From positions 138,163 to 202,162 of the forward strand of contig CALGUG010000044.1 of assembly GCA_937902315.1 (NCBI GenBank): a stretch of DNA of 64,000 bases, read 5' to 3'. The notes under the pieces are model-generated. The model did not search any database, was not told the DNA's origin, and saw nothing but the letters and a program-made list of their open reading frames with translations. The position numbers and the translations under genes were made by a program. The DNA comes from an uncultured Chloroflexales bacterium (GTDB lineage Bacteria; Chloroflexota; Chloroflexia; Chloroflexales; Chloroflexaceae). Below are positions 1 through 8,809 of this stretch, in pieces. Position 1 is the stretch's first letter. Each line of letters begins with the position of its first letter.

Positions 1-59
1 CGATCGGCCTCTTCTCGGTCGATCGTTTCGCGAAGTAATAGCGCAATCTTTGGTGTAAT

Positions 60-204
60 GGGGGGCGGCTTCGCTAGCGAGCTAGACACACCTCAGGGTG
101 GCGGGCAGGACGTTGGTAGCCGTAGGCGGACGCGCTAGCAGCCTTGTTTGGGGTAAAGAACGAGCCGCCCGAGCGCTGACGTATGCAAGCGGATTTGCTA
201 GAGC
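60..204 (+). repeat. Dispersed intergenic repeat, copy 1
   Basis: Contains the 23-bp family core at 113-135 in forward orientation, preceded by a cacac/ggcgggcaggacg arm and followed by a TTTGGGG arm. The right end, GCGGATTTGCTA at 191-202, matches the terminal repeat of other copies. The left boundary is not clear. No gene lies in 1-419 apart from the promoter region of the following gene; the part before this repeat shows nothing recognisable. Confidence 0.8.
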
Positions 205-258
205 TGCGAAACCGTTTGCCTTATTCCGATCTTAGAAAGCCGCTGTTGAGACAGTGAA

Positions 259-314
259 CGGAAACTCCTATGTAGCTGCTGCATAGGAGTTTCCGCTTTC
301 TATAGGCCTTTTTT
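259..314 (+). terminator. Rho-independent terminator of a gene left of the window
   Basis: A perfect 14-bp stem (259-272 with 282-295) with a 9-nt loop is followed by CTTTCT and, a little later, a run of six T. It probably ends a rightward gene whose coding part lies outside the window. Confidence 0.7.
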
Positions 315-349
315 CTCTCGCATATAGGACTATCTGCCAAAAAAGAGTC

Positions 350-358
350 TGGTATAAT
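350..358 (+). promoter_or_regulatory. Extended -10 promoter of the cyclophilin gene
   Basis: TGGTATAAT is an extended -10 element. No good -35 hexamer is visible. It predicts a start site near 365 and a leader of about 55 nt. Confidence 0.55.
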
Positions 359-419
359 GTGTGACAGTGTATCGCAAACTTAGAGCTTGCCCATAATCTG
401 GGCATGGAGGAAGATCTGC

Positions 420-1193
420 ATGAGTAAGTCAAATGTCCCTAACAACGGAGGGGCATCGTCCGTTCCCAACTTTCTACCCATCATCATTTCGGTTGTAGTG
501 ATCTTTCTTGTCCTCGGATTGATCTTCGGTTTACTCCTTTCTCGCCCAAGTCCTCAAGAGCTTGCTCGCCAGCAAGAACAAACCCAAGTTGCGCTTGAAA
601 GCACCAGCGCTGCTTTGGCCAGCATTGAGGCTACCAGCCAAGCTGAAGCCAACGCCATTTTAGATGAACAGGCAGCCAAAGCCAATAAATACAACGAAGC
701 TCCCCCGATGACGATTGATGTCTCGAAGGAGTACATCGCTACCATTGCAACGCCGCGCGGCGATATTGTGATTAAGCTGCGCCCCGACCTCGCGCCCGAG
801 ACCGTTAACAGCTTCGTCTTCCTTGCGCGCGAAGGCTACTACGATGGTCTGACTTGGCACCGCGTCATCGAGGGCTTTATGGCCCAAGGTGGTGACCCGA
901 CCGGCACCGGTATGGGCGGCCCGGGCTATACCATCAAGGGCGAGTTTACCGACGAAGTGCAATTCGATCGGCCCGGCATTGTAGCTATGGCGCGTCCCGG
1001 CAACGATGTCGATGGCAACGGCTCGCAGTTCTTCATTACCACTGCAGCTGCGCCCCACCTGAACGGTCAATACACCATCTTTGGTGAAGTGATCGAAGGC
1101 CAAGAGATCGTCGACGGTATTCCGTTGCGCGACCCCGACACTGCGACCGAACCCGGCGAGCAGATGCTCAGCGTCACAATCAGCGAGAACTAG
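420..1193 (+). CDS. Membrane-anchored cyclophilin-type peptidyl-prolyl isomerase
   Basis: Catalyses cis-trans isomerisation of proline peptide bonds, probably outside the membrane. The 257-aa protein has a short polar N-terminus, one transmembrane helix at about residues 17-39, an Ala/Glu/Gln-rich linker to about residue 80, then a full cyclophilin domain. Visible active-site motifs are WHRVI (catalytic Arg), AQGGDPTGTG, GSQFFIT and HLNGQYTIFG; the last has His where many cyclophilins have Trp. I chose the ATG at 420 because GGAGG lies just upstream; an upstream TTG at 387 would add 11 residues without a ribosome site. It is monocistronic, with an extended -10 upstream and a shared terminator downstream. 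Confidence 0.93.
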   Translation: MSKSNVPNNGGASSVPNFLPIIISVVVIFLVLGLIFGLLLSRPSPQELARQQEQTQVALESTSAALASIEATSQAEANAILDEQAAKANKYNEAPPMTIDVSKEYIATIATPRGDIVIKLRPDLAPETVNSFVFLAREGYYDGLTWHRVIEGFMAQGGDPTGTGMGGPGYTIKGEFTDEVQFDRPGIVAMARPGNDVDGNGSQFFITTAAAPHLNGQYTIFGEVIEGQEIVDGIPLRDPDTATEPGEQMLSVTISEN

Positions 1194-1224
1194 TTACCAA
1201 GTCTGCTCGATCGCTTGTTATAAC

Positions 1225-1350
1225 GTTGGCGGTAAGGGCTTTTCCGCAAATAGGCCTTTGGCGCGTCCGCCTACGGCTACCAACATGCTGCCCGCAACAA
1301 CGAAGCGCTCGCTGCCAGCTCCTAGGGATCCGCCCAAAACCCAACAATCC
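1225..1350 (-). repeat. Dispersed intergenic repeat, copy 2
   Basis: The family core lies at 1261-1283 in reverse orientation, flanked by the usual GGCTTTTCCGCAAA-type arm on the left and a CATGCTGCCCGC arm on the right. The ends are diverged. It sits between the convergent cyclophilin and MutL-like genes. Confidence 0.75.
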
Positions 1351-1390
1351 AACCCGCTTAAAGGCTCGAATCCTCACAAGGCGGGAAAAC

Positions 1391-1428
1391 CAAAACCCGC
1401 ATTCCTACCATCAGGAATGCGGGTTTTG
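1391..1428. terminator. Bidirectional terminator
   Basis: CAAAACCCGCATTCCT (1391-1406) pairs with AGGAATGCGGGTTTTG (1413-1428) around a 6-nt loop. The A-run on one side and T-run on the other suit termination of both convergent genes. Confidence 0.88.
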
Positions 1429-1457
1429 TATTCTGGCAGCTTGGCTTCGTTCAGCTG

Positions 1458-3869
1458 CTATTTTTTGCGTCCGAATAGACCGCCCTTCTTCTTTTGTTGA
1501 GGTGTATCTTGCTCGAAGCTCTGACGCAGTTGGTTCAGATCATCTTCCAAATTGGTTGGTGCGGCTGCGGCAGGCGAGCTGGGCGTGCTCGGGCGTGAGC
1601 TTTGCCGTTCGAGCTGGGCTAGCTCGTCCAGCGAGATGCGCTTGCCTTTCTGTGGTGCGCTGCTCGTAACCACTTCCGAACTGCCGATCAAGCTTGGTGG
1701 CGTCGCTACTTCGCTGCTGGCAGGCGCTTGAACCTCCTGCACCACGGGCTGCTCGGCCTCGACGGTTTGGCCTGTCTTGCCCTTGTCTTTCTTGCCCTTC
1801 TCCTTCTTGGGCTTTTCTTTCTTGGGTTTCTCGGGCTTTGCGGCCTCGCTCTTCTTGCCGCCAAACAGGCTAAAGCCTCTCTTCTTGGCAGGCTCGCTCG
1901 TTACCTCGCTAGCAAGCACTTCGCTCTGCGCTGTCTCCACAGCTGCGACTGTGCTCGGCTCGGGGGCCTGAATCTCGGTGATGACGGGCGCTTCAACTGG
2001 CAGCGGTAGATCGGTGTATGGGCTTGGGCCGCGCACCGCGCCGAGTGCCTGCATCCAGTTCCAGATCAAGCCAAGTCGCTTCTGCACATCTTGCTCATTG
2101 AGCACCAAGCTGCCGCGCGCATCGATCACAACACCCAAAGCGCTGCCTTCGATCGCGCCCAGATCGGTGCTGATCTCGACGCCCGGCGCGTTCGAGCCGA
2201 TCTGCACGCCCGGTGCGGGTCGTAGCACGAGCTGACCCTTTTGGCCCTGGTTGAGGCGCAAACGCCCGATCTCGCCATGGCGCAGGCTGATCTGCTGGCT
2301 CTTGCCCTGAACTGGAATAAGCTCGGCTTCCAGCGCTACATCGCCGATTCGTCCTTCGCCCTGCACAAACACGCAGGTAGCGAGCGGTGTGTTGCGCAGC
2401 AGGTCGAGCTCGCAAAGGGTTACCGCAGCATCGCCGTTGAGCGGTGCGACTGCGCCGGTTGCCGCCAGCAGACCCAGCGTGTCGACATACATATCGAGCA
2501 ACATACCTGCATGGGGGTTGTCTTGACCGTTGACTGCCTTGGGTTGGCGAATCGCGTGTGCGCTGCGCAGACCATCGAGCGCCGCAAGCAGCGCCATGCC
2601 CGGGTGGGGCGCGTGGGCGAAGACCGAACCGGTCAGCAGCACCATATCGTAAGCAAAATTTGGCCGCTCGTCTTGCAGCACTTCGATCGTATGGGCCACG
2701 ATCTCGCGTGCGACTGCCAGCTCGATCCAAAGCTCTTCGCGGGTGGTCGGCAGCACTTGTGGGCGTAGCAGCTTATTCAACAAACGGTGAGTCAGATCTT
2801 GTTCGCTGATTGCAAAGGGCAACCAACGGGCGACCGACTTCACGCCCCGCTGGCTGATCACACTTGAAAGACCATAGCCTAAGCCGAGGTTGCCGACTAC
2901 GGCTGGGCTGTAGCGTCCAGCGCTGTAGACATAGGCGGCGCTATTGGTTGCGCCCACATCGAGCGTCAGAAGCTGTCGCCCGTACTGCTCGCTCAAAAAG
3001 CGTGTCATCAAGCCTTGGGCGGAACACACCGTATTGAGCGGCACATTGCTGGTACGCCGTAAGCTACCGAATCCGCTCTGTTTGGCGAGCACTTGCTCTT
3101 CATAGAGTGCGGTTAAGGCTCGGCGAGCTGGATCGAGGTTGTCTTGCGTAAAGCTCGGGCGCACATTATCGACCACAATCGGCTTCGAACGCCCTGTTAG
3201 TGCGGTCAGCACCTGTTCGCGTGCGGCACTGTTGCCAGCAAACAGCACGGGGCGAACGACGATATCGTGGCGTTGGTGACCAGTTGCATCGACGTTTGGG
3301 CGCGTCGCAGTCAACGCGATAATATGCGCTAGGCGCTTCAGAACGTCGCTTGCGCCGCCTTCCAGTCCGCCCGCCAAGATAAATGCATCTGGCTGGAGGC
3401 CCAATAAAGTCTGGACTTGTCGCTCGATCCACGAACGCTCGTTTTCGCTCACCTGCTGGCGGGGCGCGTCGTCGAGCGTAATAACCTGCAAAATCGATGT
3501 ATAGGTAGAACGGCTGGCGTGGATAGCACTCCGCGCAGAGAGATCGCTCGCGATTGCAGTGATCACAAGTGAAAGCAGGTTGCTTGCGCTGGTGATCGCC
3601 ACAAACTGATCAACACCATCACGCTCTTTATTTTGCGGGATGAGCAGCGTACCATCCTCTTTCAAAAGCCGACGACTCGTCAGTTCGCTGATCTGCTCGG
3701 CAGCTTCTAACACGGCGATCATCGCATCTTGATGTGGAAGCTCGACCGTGCTAAAGGCTTCGGCTTGGCTGATCAAACGGAACTCGCCATCGACTAGATC
3801 GATTAAGGTGACTCGGGTTGTGACGCTGCCGATCTCGGCGATCAGGACGGCTCCTGGCTGGTTTGGCAT
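1458..3869 (-). CDS. MutL/GlmL-like actin-fold ATPase with Lys-rich tail
   Basis: An 803-aa protein of the glutamate-mutase-L (GlmL/MutL) type. Residues 11-21 (AEIGSVTTRVT) and 301-310 (LTLDVGATNS) are the two phosphate-binding motifs of an actin/Hsp70-like ATPase fold. Near residue 570, SALGVVIDARG resembles a motif I know from this family in Chloroflexota. The C-terminal 200 residues are low-complexity, with a Lys/Glu/Pro segment around 665-710 and a basic GGLFGRKK end, which is unusual for the family. No glutamate mutase subunits are encoded nearby, so a reactivase role for that enzyme is unlikely; the context is membrane proteins. It is the last gene of a leftward locus starting at 9598. 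Family assignment is fairly firm; function is unknown. Confidence 0.75.
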   Translation of the reverse strand: MPNQPGAVLIAEIGSVTTRVTLIDLVDGEFRLISQAEAFSTVELPHQDAMIAVLEAAEQISELTSRRLLKEDGTLLIPQNKERDGVDQFVAITSASNLLSLVITAIASDLSARSAIHASRSTYTSILQVITLDDAPRQQVSENERSWIERQVQTLLGLQPDAFILAGGLEGGASDVLKRLAHIIALTATRPNVDATGHQRHDIVVRPVLFAGNSAAREQVLTALTGRSKPIVVDNVRPSFTQDNLDPARRALTALYEEQVLAKQSGFGSLRRTSNVPLNTVCSAQGLMTRFLSEQYGRQLLTLDVGATNSAAYVYSAGRYSPAVVGNLGLGYGLSSVISQRGVKSVARWLPFAISEQDLTHRLLNKLLRPQVLPTTREELWIELAVAREIVAHTIEVLQDERPNFAYDMVLLTGSVFAHAPHPGMALLAALDGLRSAHAIRQPKAVNGQDNPHAGMLLDMYVDTLGLLAATGAVAPLNGDAAVTLCELDLLRNTPLATCVFVQGEGRIGDVALEAELIPVQGKSQQISLRHGEIGRLRLNQGQKGQLVLRPAPGVQIGSNAPGVEISTDLGAIEGSALGVVIDARGSLVLNEQDVQKRLGLIWNWMQALGAVRGPSPYTDLPLPVEAPVITEIQAPEPSTVAAVETAQSEVLASEVTSEPAKKRGFSLFGGKKSEAAKPEKPKKEKPKKEKGKKDKGKTGQTVEAEQPVVQEVQAPASSEVATPPSLIGSSEVVTSSAPQKGKRISLDELAQLERQSSRPSTPSSPAAAAPTNLEDDLNQLRQSFEQDTPQQKKKGGLFGRKK

Positions 3870-3967
3870 AACGTGCCTGACCTCGGGTATTAACTAGCTC
3901 TCGTACAGCTGCGAATCATGAAGGCGGTGACAGATCCAAGCTGCTGGATCTGCCCCGCTTCAAACGA

Positions 3968-4606
3968 CTAGAAGAAACTTTGGGCCCACGCAACGATGAA
4001 TTGGAGTCGTTCGTTGAGCGCATTGAGGTAGGTCAGAAGCGCTCCAGCGAAGAAGAAGCCGAAGGCGATAATGATCAGCCAACGTCCGATTTTACCTCCG
4101 CCGCTGACAACTCGACCCAATCCACTTTCACGCGGCACCGTAAAGTAGAAATACATCAGGGTCAAAATCACCCCGATCGAAAGAACAACATTCCCGATCT
4201 GCTCGCTGATGCTTGAGCCTAGCGGTCGGGCGCTATCTACCAACTGTGGGAAGAGCGTGCCGACGAGCGCGCCGCCTAGGGCGAGCGCCGCTCCTACGCC
4301 GAAGATCAAGCTGAGCGGAATATTCGCCAACCACGAGACGTTTTGGCGGTTGGTTAAGCGCGGCAGCAAGAGCAAACCAAGCAGGAAGGGCACAAGTTGT
4401 AAGCTTGCTCCCGCCGGATTGCTGAAGTCCAGTTGGGCGATTGCTGGGCGCAAGACTTCAAAATAGATTACAACAAAGGCATAGCCTAGTGACACGCCTA
4501 CAAAGACATATTGGGCGGCTCGGAAGAGCGGATTATCGCCAGCAATACGGCTCAGAACCAAGAGCGTGAGCACGACGGCGATGGAATTAACGATCACTGC
4601 TGTCAC
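3968..4606 (-). CDS. Polytopic membrane protein, unknown function
   Basis: I do not recognise this 212-aa protein. It is strongly hydrophobic with about six or seven predicted transmembrane helices and short loops (FLLGLLLLPRL, GVGAALALGGALVG, SIGVILTLMYFYF and others), and it ends in a helix plus SFF. The start is the GTG at 4606, which overlaps the TGA stop of the upstream gene as GTGA, implying translational coupling. A longer reading frame exists upstream but lies inside the neighbour. It is encoded between the WL-repeat protein and the MutL-like ATPase and presumably works with them at the membrane (inference). Confidence 0.8.
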   Translation of the reverse strand: MTAVIVNSIAVVLTLLVLSRIAGDNPLFRAAQYVFVGVSLGYAFVVIYFEVLRPAIAQLDFSNPAGASLQLVPFLLGLLLLPRLTNRQNVSWLANIPLSLIFGVGAALALGGALVGTLFPQLVDSARPLGSSISEQIGNVVLSIGVILTLMYFYFTVPRESGLGRVVSGGGKIGRWLIIIAFGFFFAGALLTYLNALNERLQFIVAWAQSFF

Positions 4607-7600
4607 GCTTTTCTCCGTCGTTGTATCACAGCTGCTATCCAATTGATGAGTGCGCCGAGCACGACTAGAGCAACAAAGCTCGCGATGCTGAACGATAACT
4701 GTCCGAGCGCAGTCGCAGCCTCGTCGCTCGATGCACTGCCGCGCTGTTGTTCATACTGCAGGGCCTGTTGGCGTCCCGCCAGATTGTACACATTCTCGGC
4801 GCGCATATAAGGCTGGACGATCGGTGCAGCTTCGCTTGGTGTGATAAAGACCATTGGCTGCCCGTTAGCTATGGCAGGGCGAATCTGCTCGAACCAGCTC
4901 TGCACATCTTGGGCTTCATCGGCTAATACAATGATCGCCGAGAAGTCGCTTAGGCTTTGCAGACGAGGCTCGTCGTCATCATCCATTCCGGCGACGACTA
5001 CCGATTCCAACACATCTTCCCCTAATGGGCTAGAGATCAGAACTTCGCGCAGATTCTGGGCCATTTGACGCAGTGCCAACTCGCCGCCTGGGCGATAACC
5101 GAGCAATAGATAATCGATACCGCCTGGTTCGTAGCCGAACTCGTTCAAGAGCCGATTGCGCTGATAAGAAGCTAGTAGGCTGCCTTGTAGATCGGTGCTC
5201 ACAAACACGAACTTGACGCGATGTTCGGCCAGATGGTCCATCACCGCATGTTCAAGCGCTTCCATCTCGCCCATGCGTCGTGCATCCCACTCATAGCCCA
5301 CTAACACCACATCGTTCTCGTTTAGGCCATCGAGTGCGCTGATCAGTTGATCGATCTTAGGAACCGCTACGCCGCCTTGGAACGAGTTTGTAATGTTTGG
5401 CACTGCAAGGCTCGCGATCAAGGCCAGCAAGAGCAATGCGTAACAGACCTTCTCAATAACTGAGTGTTTGAGCTTGGTTGGCTCGGGCTCAACGGCAACT
5501 TCCGGATTAGTGAAGGGCTGTGCCACCAGACGGTTGAGCAGAGCGATCGCTTCGACACGCTCGGGACGCACACTGTAAACTGGTCGTTTGAGTGCGCTGA
5601 CCGCGCCCGTCTCTTCAACTCCGGGCGTCGCCTCAGGTTCGCCTTCCTCTTCTTGTTGCTGCGCTCGCAGACGCGCCAGCCAGTCGCTATAGGTTTCGCC
5701 AGCAGCCTGCTCAGTCTGATCGGTTTTGTTAGTCTCGTTCGAGCTGAGCCAGCTCGGCAAGTCTTCGCCTAAGCCCAAGAAGTCGCCAGATGCGCCGCTT
5801 GGCCCTTCGCTCCCTTGAACGATCTCGATCTGCTCTTCTTCGTCTTGGAGCCAAGGTGGCAGCGTGCTGTCGCTTTGTTGAGCGGGCGGCTCGATGCTGC
5901 GGCGTGCTTCCGGCTCGGCACCTTGCAACCAGGCTGGTAGGCCACTGCCTTGAGTAGCGCTCGATGGGCTTTCGTTCTGCAACCAGTCTGGCAGATCGCC
6001 CGAACTGCTGCGGAAACCGCTTGCATCGCTGGCACCGCCGCTGCTAGGCCGTAGCCAATCGGGCAGATCGGCATCGTGTGAGGCTGCACTTGAAGCTGGT
6101 TCTGTGCTATCGGGTGTGAGCCAACCTGGCAGATCGTCAGCTGCTGGAGCAGCGCTGCTTGGCGCGCTGGCGGCAGAGCTATCGGTCTTGAGCCAGTCAG
6201 GCAGATCATCGCCGGTTTGGGACGGGTCAGCCGAAGCGCTCGGCTGGCTGGCAGCGCTATCGGGTTTGAGCCAGTCAGGCAGATCATCGGCGGCTGGGGC
6301 AGCGCTGCTTGGTTGGCTTGCAGCCGGACCATCGGTCTTAAGCCAGTCGGGCAGATCATCGCCGGTTTGGGACGGGTCAGCCGAAGCGCTCGGCTGGCTG
6401 GCAGCGCTATCGGGTTTGAGCCAGTCAGGCAGATCATCGGCGGCTGGGGCAGCGCTGCTTGGTTGGCTTGCAGCCGGACCATCGGTCTTAAGCCAGTCGG
6501 GCAGATCATCGCCGGTTTGGGACGGGTCAGCCGAAGCGCTCGGCTGGCTGGCAGCGCTATCGGGTTTGAGCCAGTCAGGCAGATCATCGGCGGCTGGGGC
6601 AGCGCTGCTTGATTGGCTCGCAGCTGGACTATCGGGTTTGAGCCAGTCGGGCAGATCATCAGCTGTCGACGGTGCTTGACTACTCGCAGTTGCAGGCTCG
6701 TCTACGGAAAGATCTACATCGCGCAACCAAGGCGGCAAGTCATCCGCTGCGGGTGTCGATGGAGGAGATGTAACCTCTTTGCTGCCGACATTCGAATCGC
6801 GCAGCCAAGCGGGCAGATCTTCTTCACCTCGTACAGCAGAAGAACTGCTGGGGCTCACAGGCTCGCTCGGCTCGGAATCGCGTAGCCAAGCGGGCAACTC
6901 CTCACCACCTGTTGGTGCAGTCGAGCCACTTGGGATACTATCTTCTGGAGCACTGTCTTGTAACCAAGCTGGTAGGTCGTCCGCTTGACCTCCACTTGAT
7001 GCAGGTTCAGCTTGGCTACTGTTTTGCGCATCCATCAGCCACGATGGCAGGCTCGGTTCTTCTGCAGGTCCGGCCGGATAGGAAGGAGCAGAATCCGCGC
7101 TTTGACTCGTATCTTCGCTCTCCCATAGCTCTTCGTTGACATCGAAGGCAGGAGGCGCAGCGGCATCGCGTAGCCAAGCCGGAATATCCCCTTCATCGCT
7201 CGGGGTTGGCGCTTCGTCTGTATCAGGCGCGAGCCAGCTCGGACCCTGCTTGTCGCTATCGAGCTCGAGATCTTGCGCAGCCGTATCAGCAGCTTGGGTG
7301 CTTTCCGCGACATCGAAGTTAAAGGTATCGTCGGAATCATTCGTATCGGCGTTTTGCAGCCAAGCAGGAATACTTTCATCTTGCGATGGAGGTGTGGCAG
7401 CCGTTTGAGGTGGCTCTGCAGCGCCTATATCGAAATCAAAGCTTGTATCATCGACATCGGCGTTTTGCAGCCACGCAGGAATACTTTCATCGACACGTTC
7501 AGACTGCTCGCTTTGTGATATGGGCGGCTCAGCAGCTGCGCTCGGCTCACTCGCTGGGCTTGGTTCTTCTCCCAGACTGCGCAGCCAATCGGTCGCTCCT

Positions 7601-8049
7601 ACTGGCATCTGAAAACCAGAAGAGCCCTGCTCTGGCTTGCTTGGAGAAGATTTGCTTGGAGCTTGGGGTGTCTCTGCCTCGGCTTCTTGCGAGATCGCTC
7701 GTAACCAGTCGGGCATATCGCTGGTCGACTCGTCTCGCGCTTCCGGAGTAGTTAGGCTGGCTTCTGATGGATCCGTCTGAAGATTCGCCAACCAGTTTGG
7801 TGTTGCTTCAGTTTGTGGCTCTGAAGCTCGATCGACTGGCTGATCTTCATAAGTATCGGATTCTTCCGTAGGTTGTAGCGCGCGCAGCCAATCGGGAAGC
7901 GCGCTTGCGTCCGAGGAGGCGGACACAGCAGATTCTACAGGGTGAGATGTATCAGTAGACGGACGTGCTGGCAATGGCACGCCTCGTAGCCAGGGCGGCA
8001 ATTGGCCACCTACGCCTGTCCCTGAGTTATGATGACGCTCATCTGCCAC
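4603..8049 (-). CDS. Giant WL-repeat membrane protein
   Basis: The 1148-aa protein has three parts. Residues 1 to about 800 are Ser/Ala/Pro/Asp-rich and carry 28 copies of a short motif of the form (L/I/M)PxWL, such as LPDWLKPDS, IPAWLQNAD and LPAWLRDSE, spaced 20-45 residues apart. Residues about 867-887 form a transmembrane helix, followed by a roughly 225-residue folded domain with alternating hydrophobic strands (DVVLVGYEW, VKFVFVSTD, FSAIIVLAD), then a second helix at about 1117-1142 and a basic RRRKA end. This topology puts the motif array in the cytoplasm and the folded domain outside (inference). The motif array looks like a disordered scaffold with short binding sites. Three near-identical 150-bp units lie inside it. 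Its stop is coupled to the next gene. I do not know its function. Confidence 0.88.
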   Translation of the reverse strand: MADERHHNSGTGVGGQLPPWLRGVPLPARPSTDTSHPVESAVSASSDASALPDWLRALQPTEESDTYEDQPVDRASEPQTEATPNWLANLQTDPSEASLTTPEARDESTSDMPDWLRAISQEAEAETPQAPSKSSPSKPEQGSSGFQMPVGATDWLRSLGEEPSPASEPSAAAEPPISQSEQSERVDESIPAWLQNADVDDTSFDFDIGAAEPPQTAATPPSQDESIPAWLQNADTNDSDDTFNFDVAESTQAADTAAQDLELDSDKQGPSWLAPDTDEAPTPSDEGDIPAWLRDAAAPPAFDVNEELWESEDTSQSADSAPSYPAGPAEEPSLPSWLMDAQNSSQAEPASSGGQADDLPAWLQDSAPEDSIPSGSTAPTGGEELPAWLRDSEPSEPVSPSSSSAVRGEEDLPAWLRDSNVGSKEVTSPPSTPAADDLPPWLRDVDLSVDEPATASSQAPSTADDLPDWLKPDSPAASQSSSAAPAADDLPDWLKPDSAASQPSASADPSQTGDDLPDWLKTDGPAASQPSSAAPAADDLPDWLKPDSAASQPSASADPSQTGDDLPDWLKTDGPAASQPSSAAPAADDLPDWLKPDSAASQPSASADPSQTGDDLPDWLKTDSSAASAPSSAAPAADDLPGWLTPDSTEPASSAASHDADLPDWLRPSSGGASDASGFRSSSGDLPDWLQNESPSSATQGSGLPAWLQGAEPEARRSIEPPAQQSDSTLPPWLQDEEEQIEIVQGSEGPSGASGDFLGLGEDLPSWLSSNETNKTDQTEQAAGETYSDWLARLRAQQQEEEGEPEATPGVEETGAVSALKRPVYSVRPERVEAIALLNRLVAQPFTNPEVAVEPEPTKLKHSVIEKVCYALLLLALIASLAVPNITNSFQGGVAVPKIDQLISALDGLNENDVVLVGYEWDARRMGEMEALEHAVMDHLAEHRVKFVFVSTDLQGSLLASYQRNRLLNEFGYEPGGIDYLLLGYRPGGELALRQMAQNLREVLISSPLGEDVLESVVVAGMDDDDEPRLQSLSDFSAIIVLADEAQDVQSWFEQIRPAIANGQPMVFITPSEAAPIVQPYMRAENVYNLAGRQQALQYEQQRGSASSDEAATALGQLSFSIASFVALVVLGALINWIAAVIQRRRKA
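6181..6630 (-). repeat. Three tandem 150-bp repeats inside the WL-repeat gene
   Basis: The phrase ATCGGTCTTG/A recurs at 6181, 6331 and 6481, and ATCGGGTTTG at 6631 starts a partial unit. Each unit encodes 50 residues with two LPDWLK motifs. The units are nearly identical in nucleotide sequence, unlike the other motifs of the protein, so they probably arose by recent duplication and may vary in number between strains. Confidence 0.93.
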
Positions 8050-8149
8050 AACAAACCCCTGGTTTGAACAAAAAGAATAAGTGCGTGTTTTCAGTAGACT
8101 CTATTATGCATAATCCGTCAACTCAGCTTTGGGCCCTTCTGTAACCCAT

Positions 8150-8803
8150 TTAGCGGTCGAGATACGGTTGATCGAGTCCTAACAACACGCGAACACTAGC
8201 GACGGTGGCTCCAATGGCTACGCCGATGATCAGTCCCCGAGCGCCCGCTAACGCGATATAGCTATTGATCCAGCTCACTGTGTCGCCAACAAAAGGTAAA
8301 CCTGCAACGGGCGGCAGTTGAGTAACTAAGACTAAAAGGGCGATCACGACGATTGTGATCGCTTCAATATTGCGGCTTTGCAAGCCACGGAGAGCGGCGC
8401 TCAGACTCCAGAAGGCTAGAAGTGCAAGGAGACTGCTTGCAAGCGGTTCGTAGACAGCTTGGAAAAAGAGCCGAATGGGTTCATCGGAGAGGCTCGACGG
8501 AATGGGCGTCAGCCCGGGAACACCGACGATACCCACAATAATAACGGCGAACATAGCGACTAATAGCACAAGGCTATAGCCCCAATCTTCATGTTTACGA
8601 ACAACGCGCAAGATATGCGAGCCAGCCACACTTAAAAGGCCGACGACTAGTGCAAACGCAGTTACAAAAGCCGCCCAGTTCAACAACTGAAAGGCGACAA
8701 AATCAACAATTGGTACGGCGGCTGCAAAGTCGATCAGAATAAAAAGCCCAGAAACACTGGCAATTAAAATAGCCAGTAATCTTTTTGGATCACGAATAAG
8801 CAT
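8150..8803 (-). CDS. Polytopic membrane protein, unknown function
   Basis: A 217-aa integral membrane protein with about six hydrophobic helices. It starts with a short basic N-terminus (MLIRDPKRL) and ends with a polar LLGLDQPYLDR tail. I recognise no catalytic motif. The ATG follows the stop of the upstream gene by only 6 bp, so the two are almost certainly cotranscribed. About 100 bp separate it from the downstream WL-repeat gene. It is probably a partner of the other membrane proteins of this locus; any more specific role would be a guess. Confidence 0.8.
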   Translation of the reverse strand: MLIRDPKRLLAILIASVSGLFILIDFAAAVPIVDFVAFQLLNWAAFVTAFALVVGLLSVAGSHILRVVRKHEDWGYSLVLLVAMFAVIIVGIVGVPGLTPIPSSLSDEPIRLFFQAVYEPLASSLLALLAFWSLSAALRGLQSRNIEAITIVVIALLVLVTQLPPVAGLPFVGDTVSWINSYIALAGARGLIIGVAIGATVASVRVLLGLDQPYLDR

Positions 8804-8809
8804 GGCGCA

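Noticed and set aside
5769..6659. 296-codon frame inside the WL-repeat gene, and matching plus-strand frames
   Set aside because: These are repeats of the tandem 150-bp unit read in other frames. They have no independent start signals.
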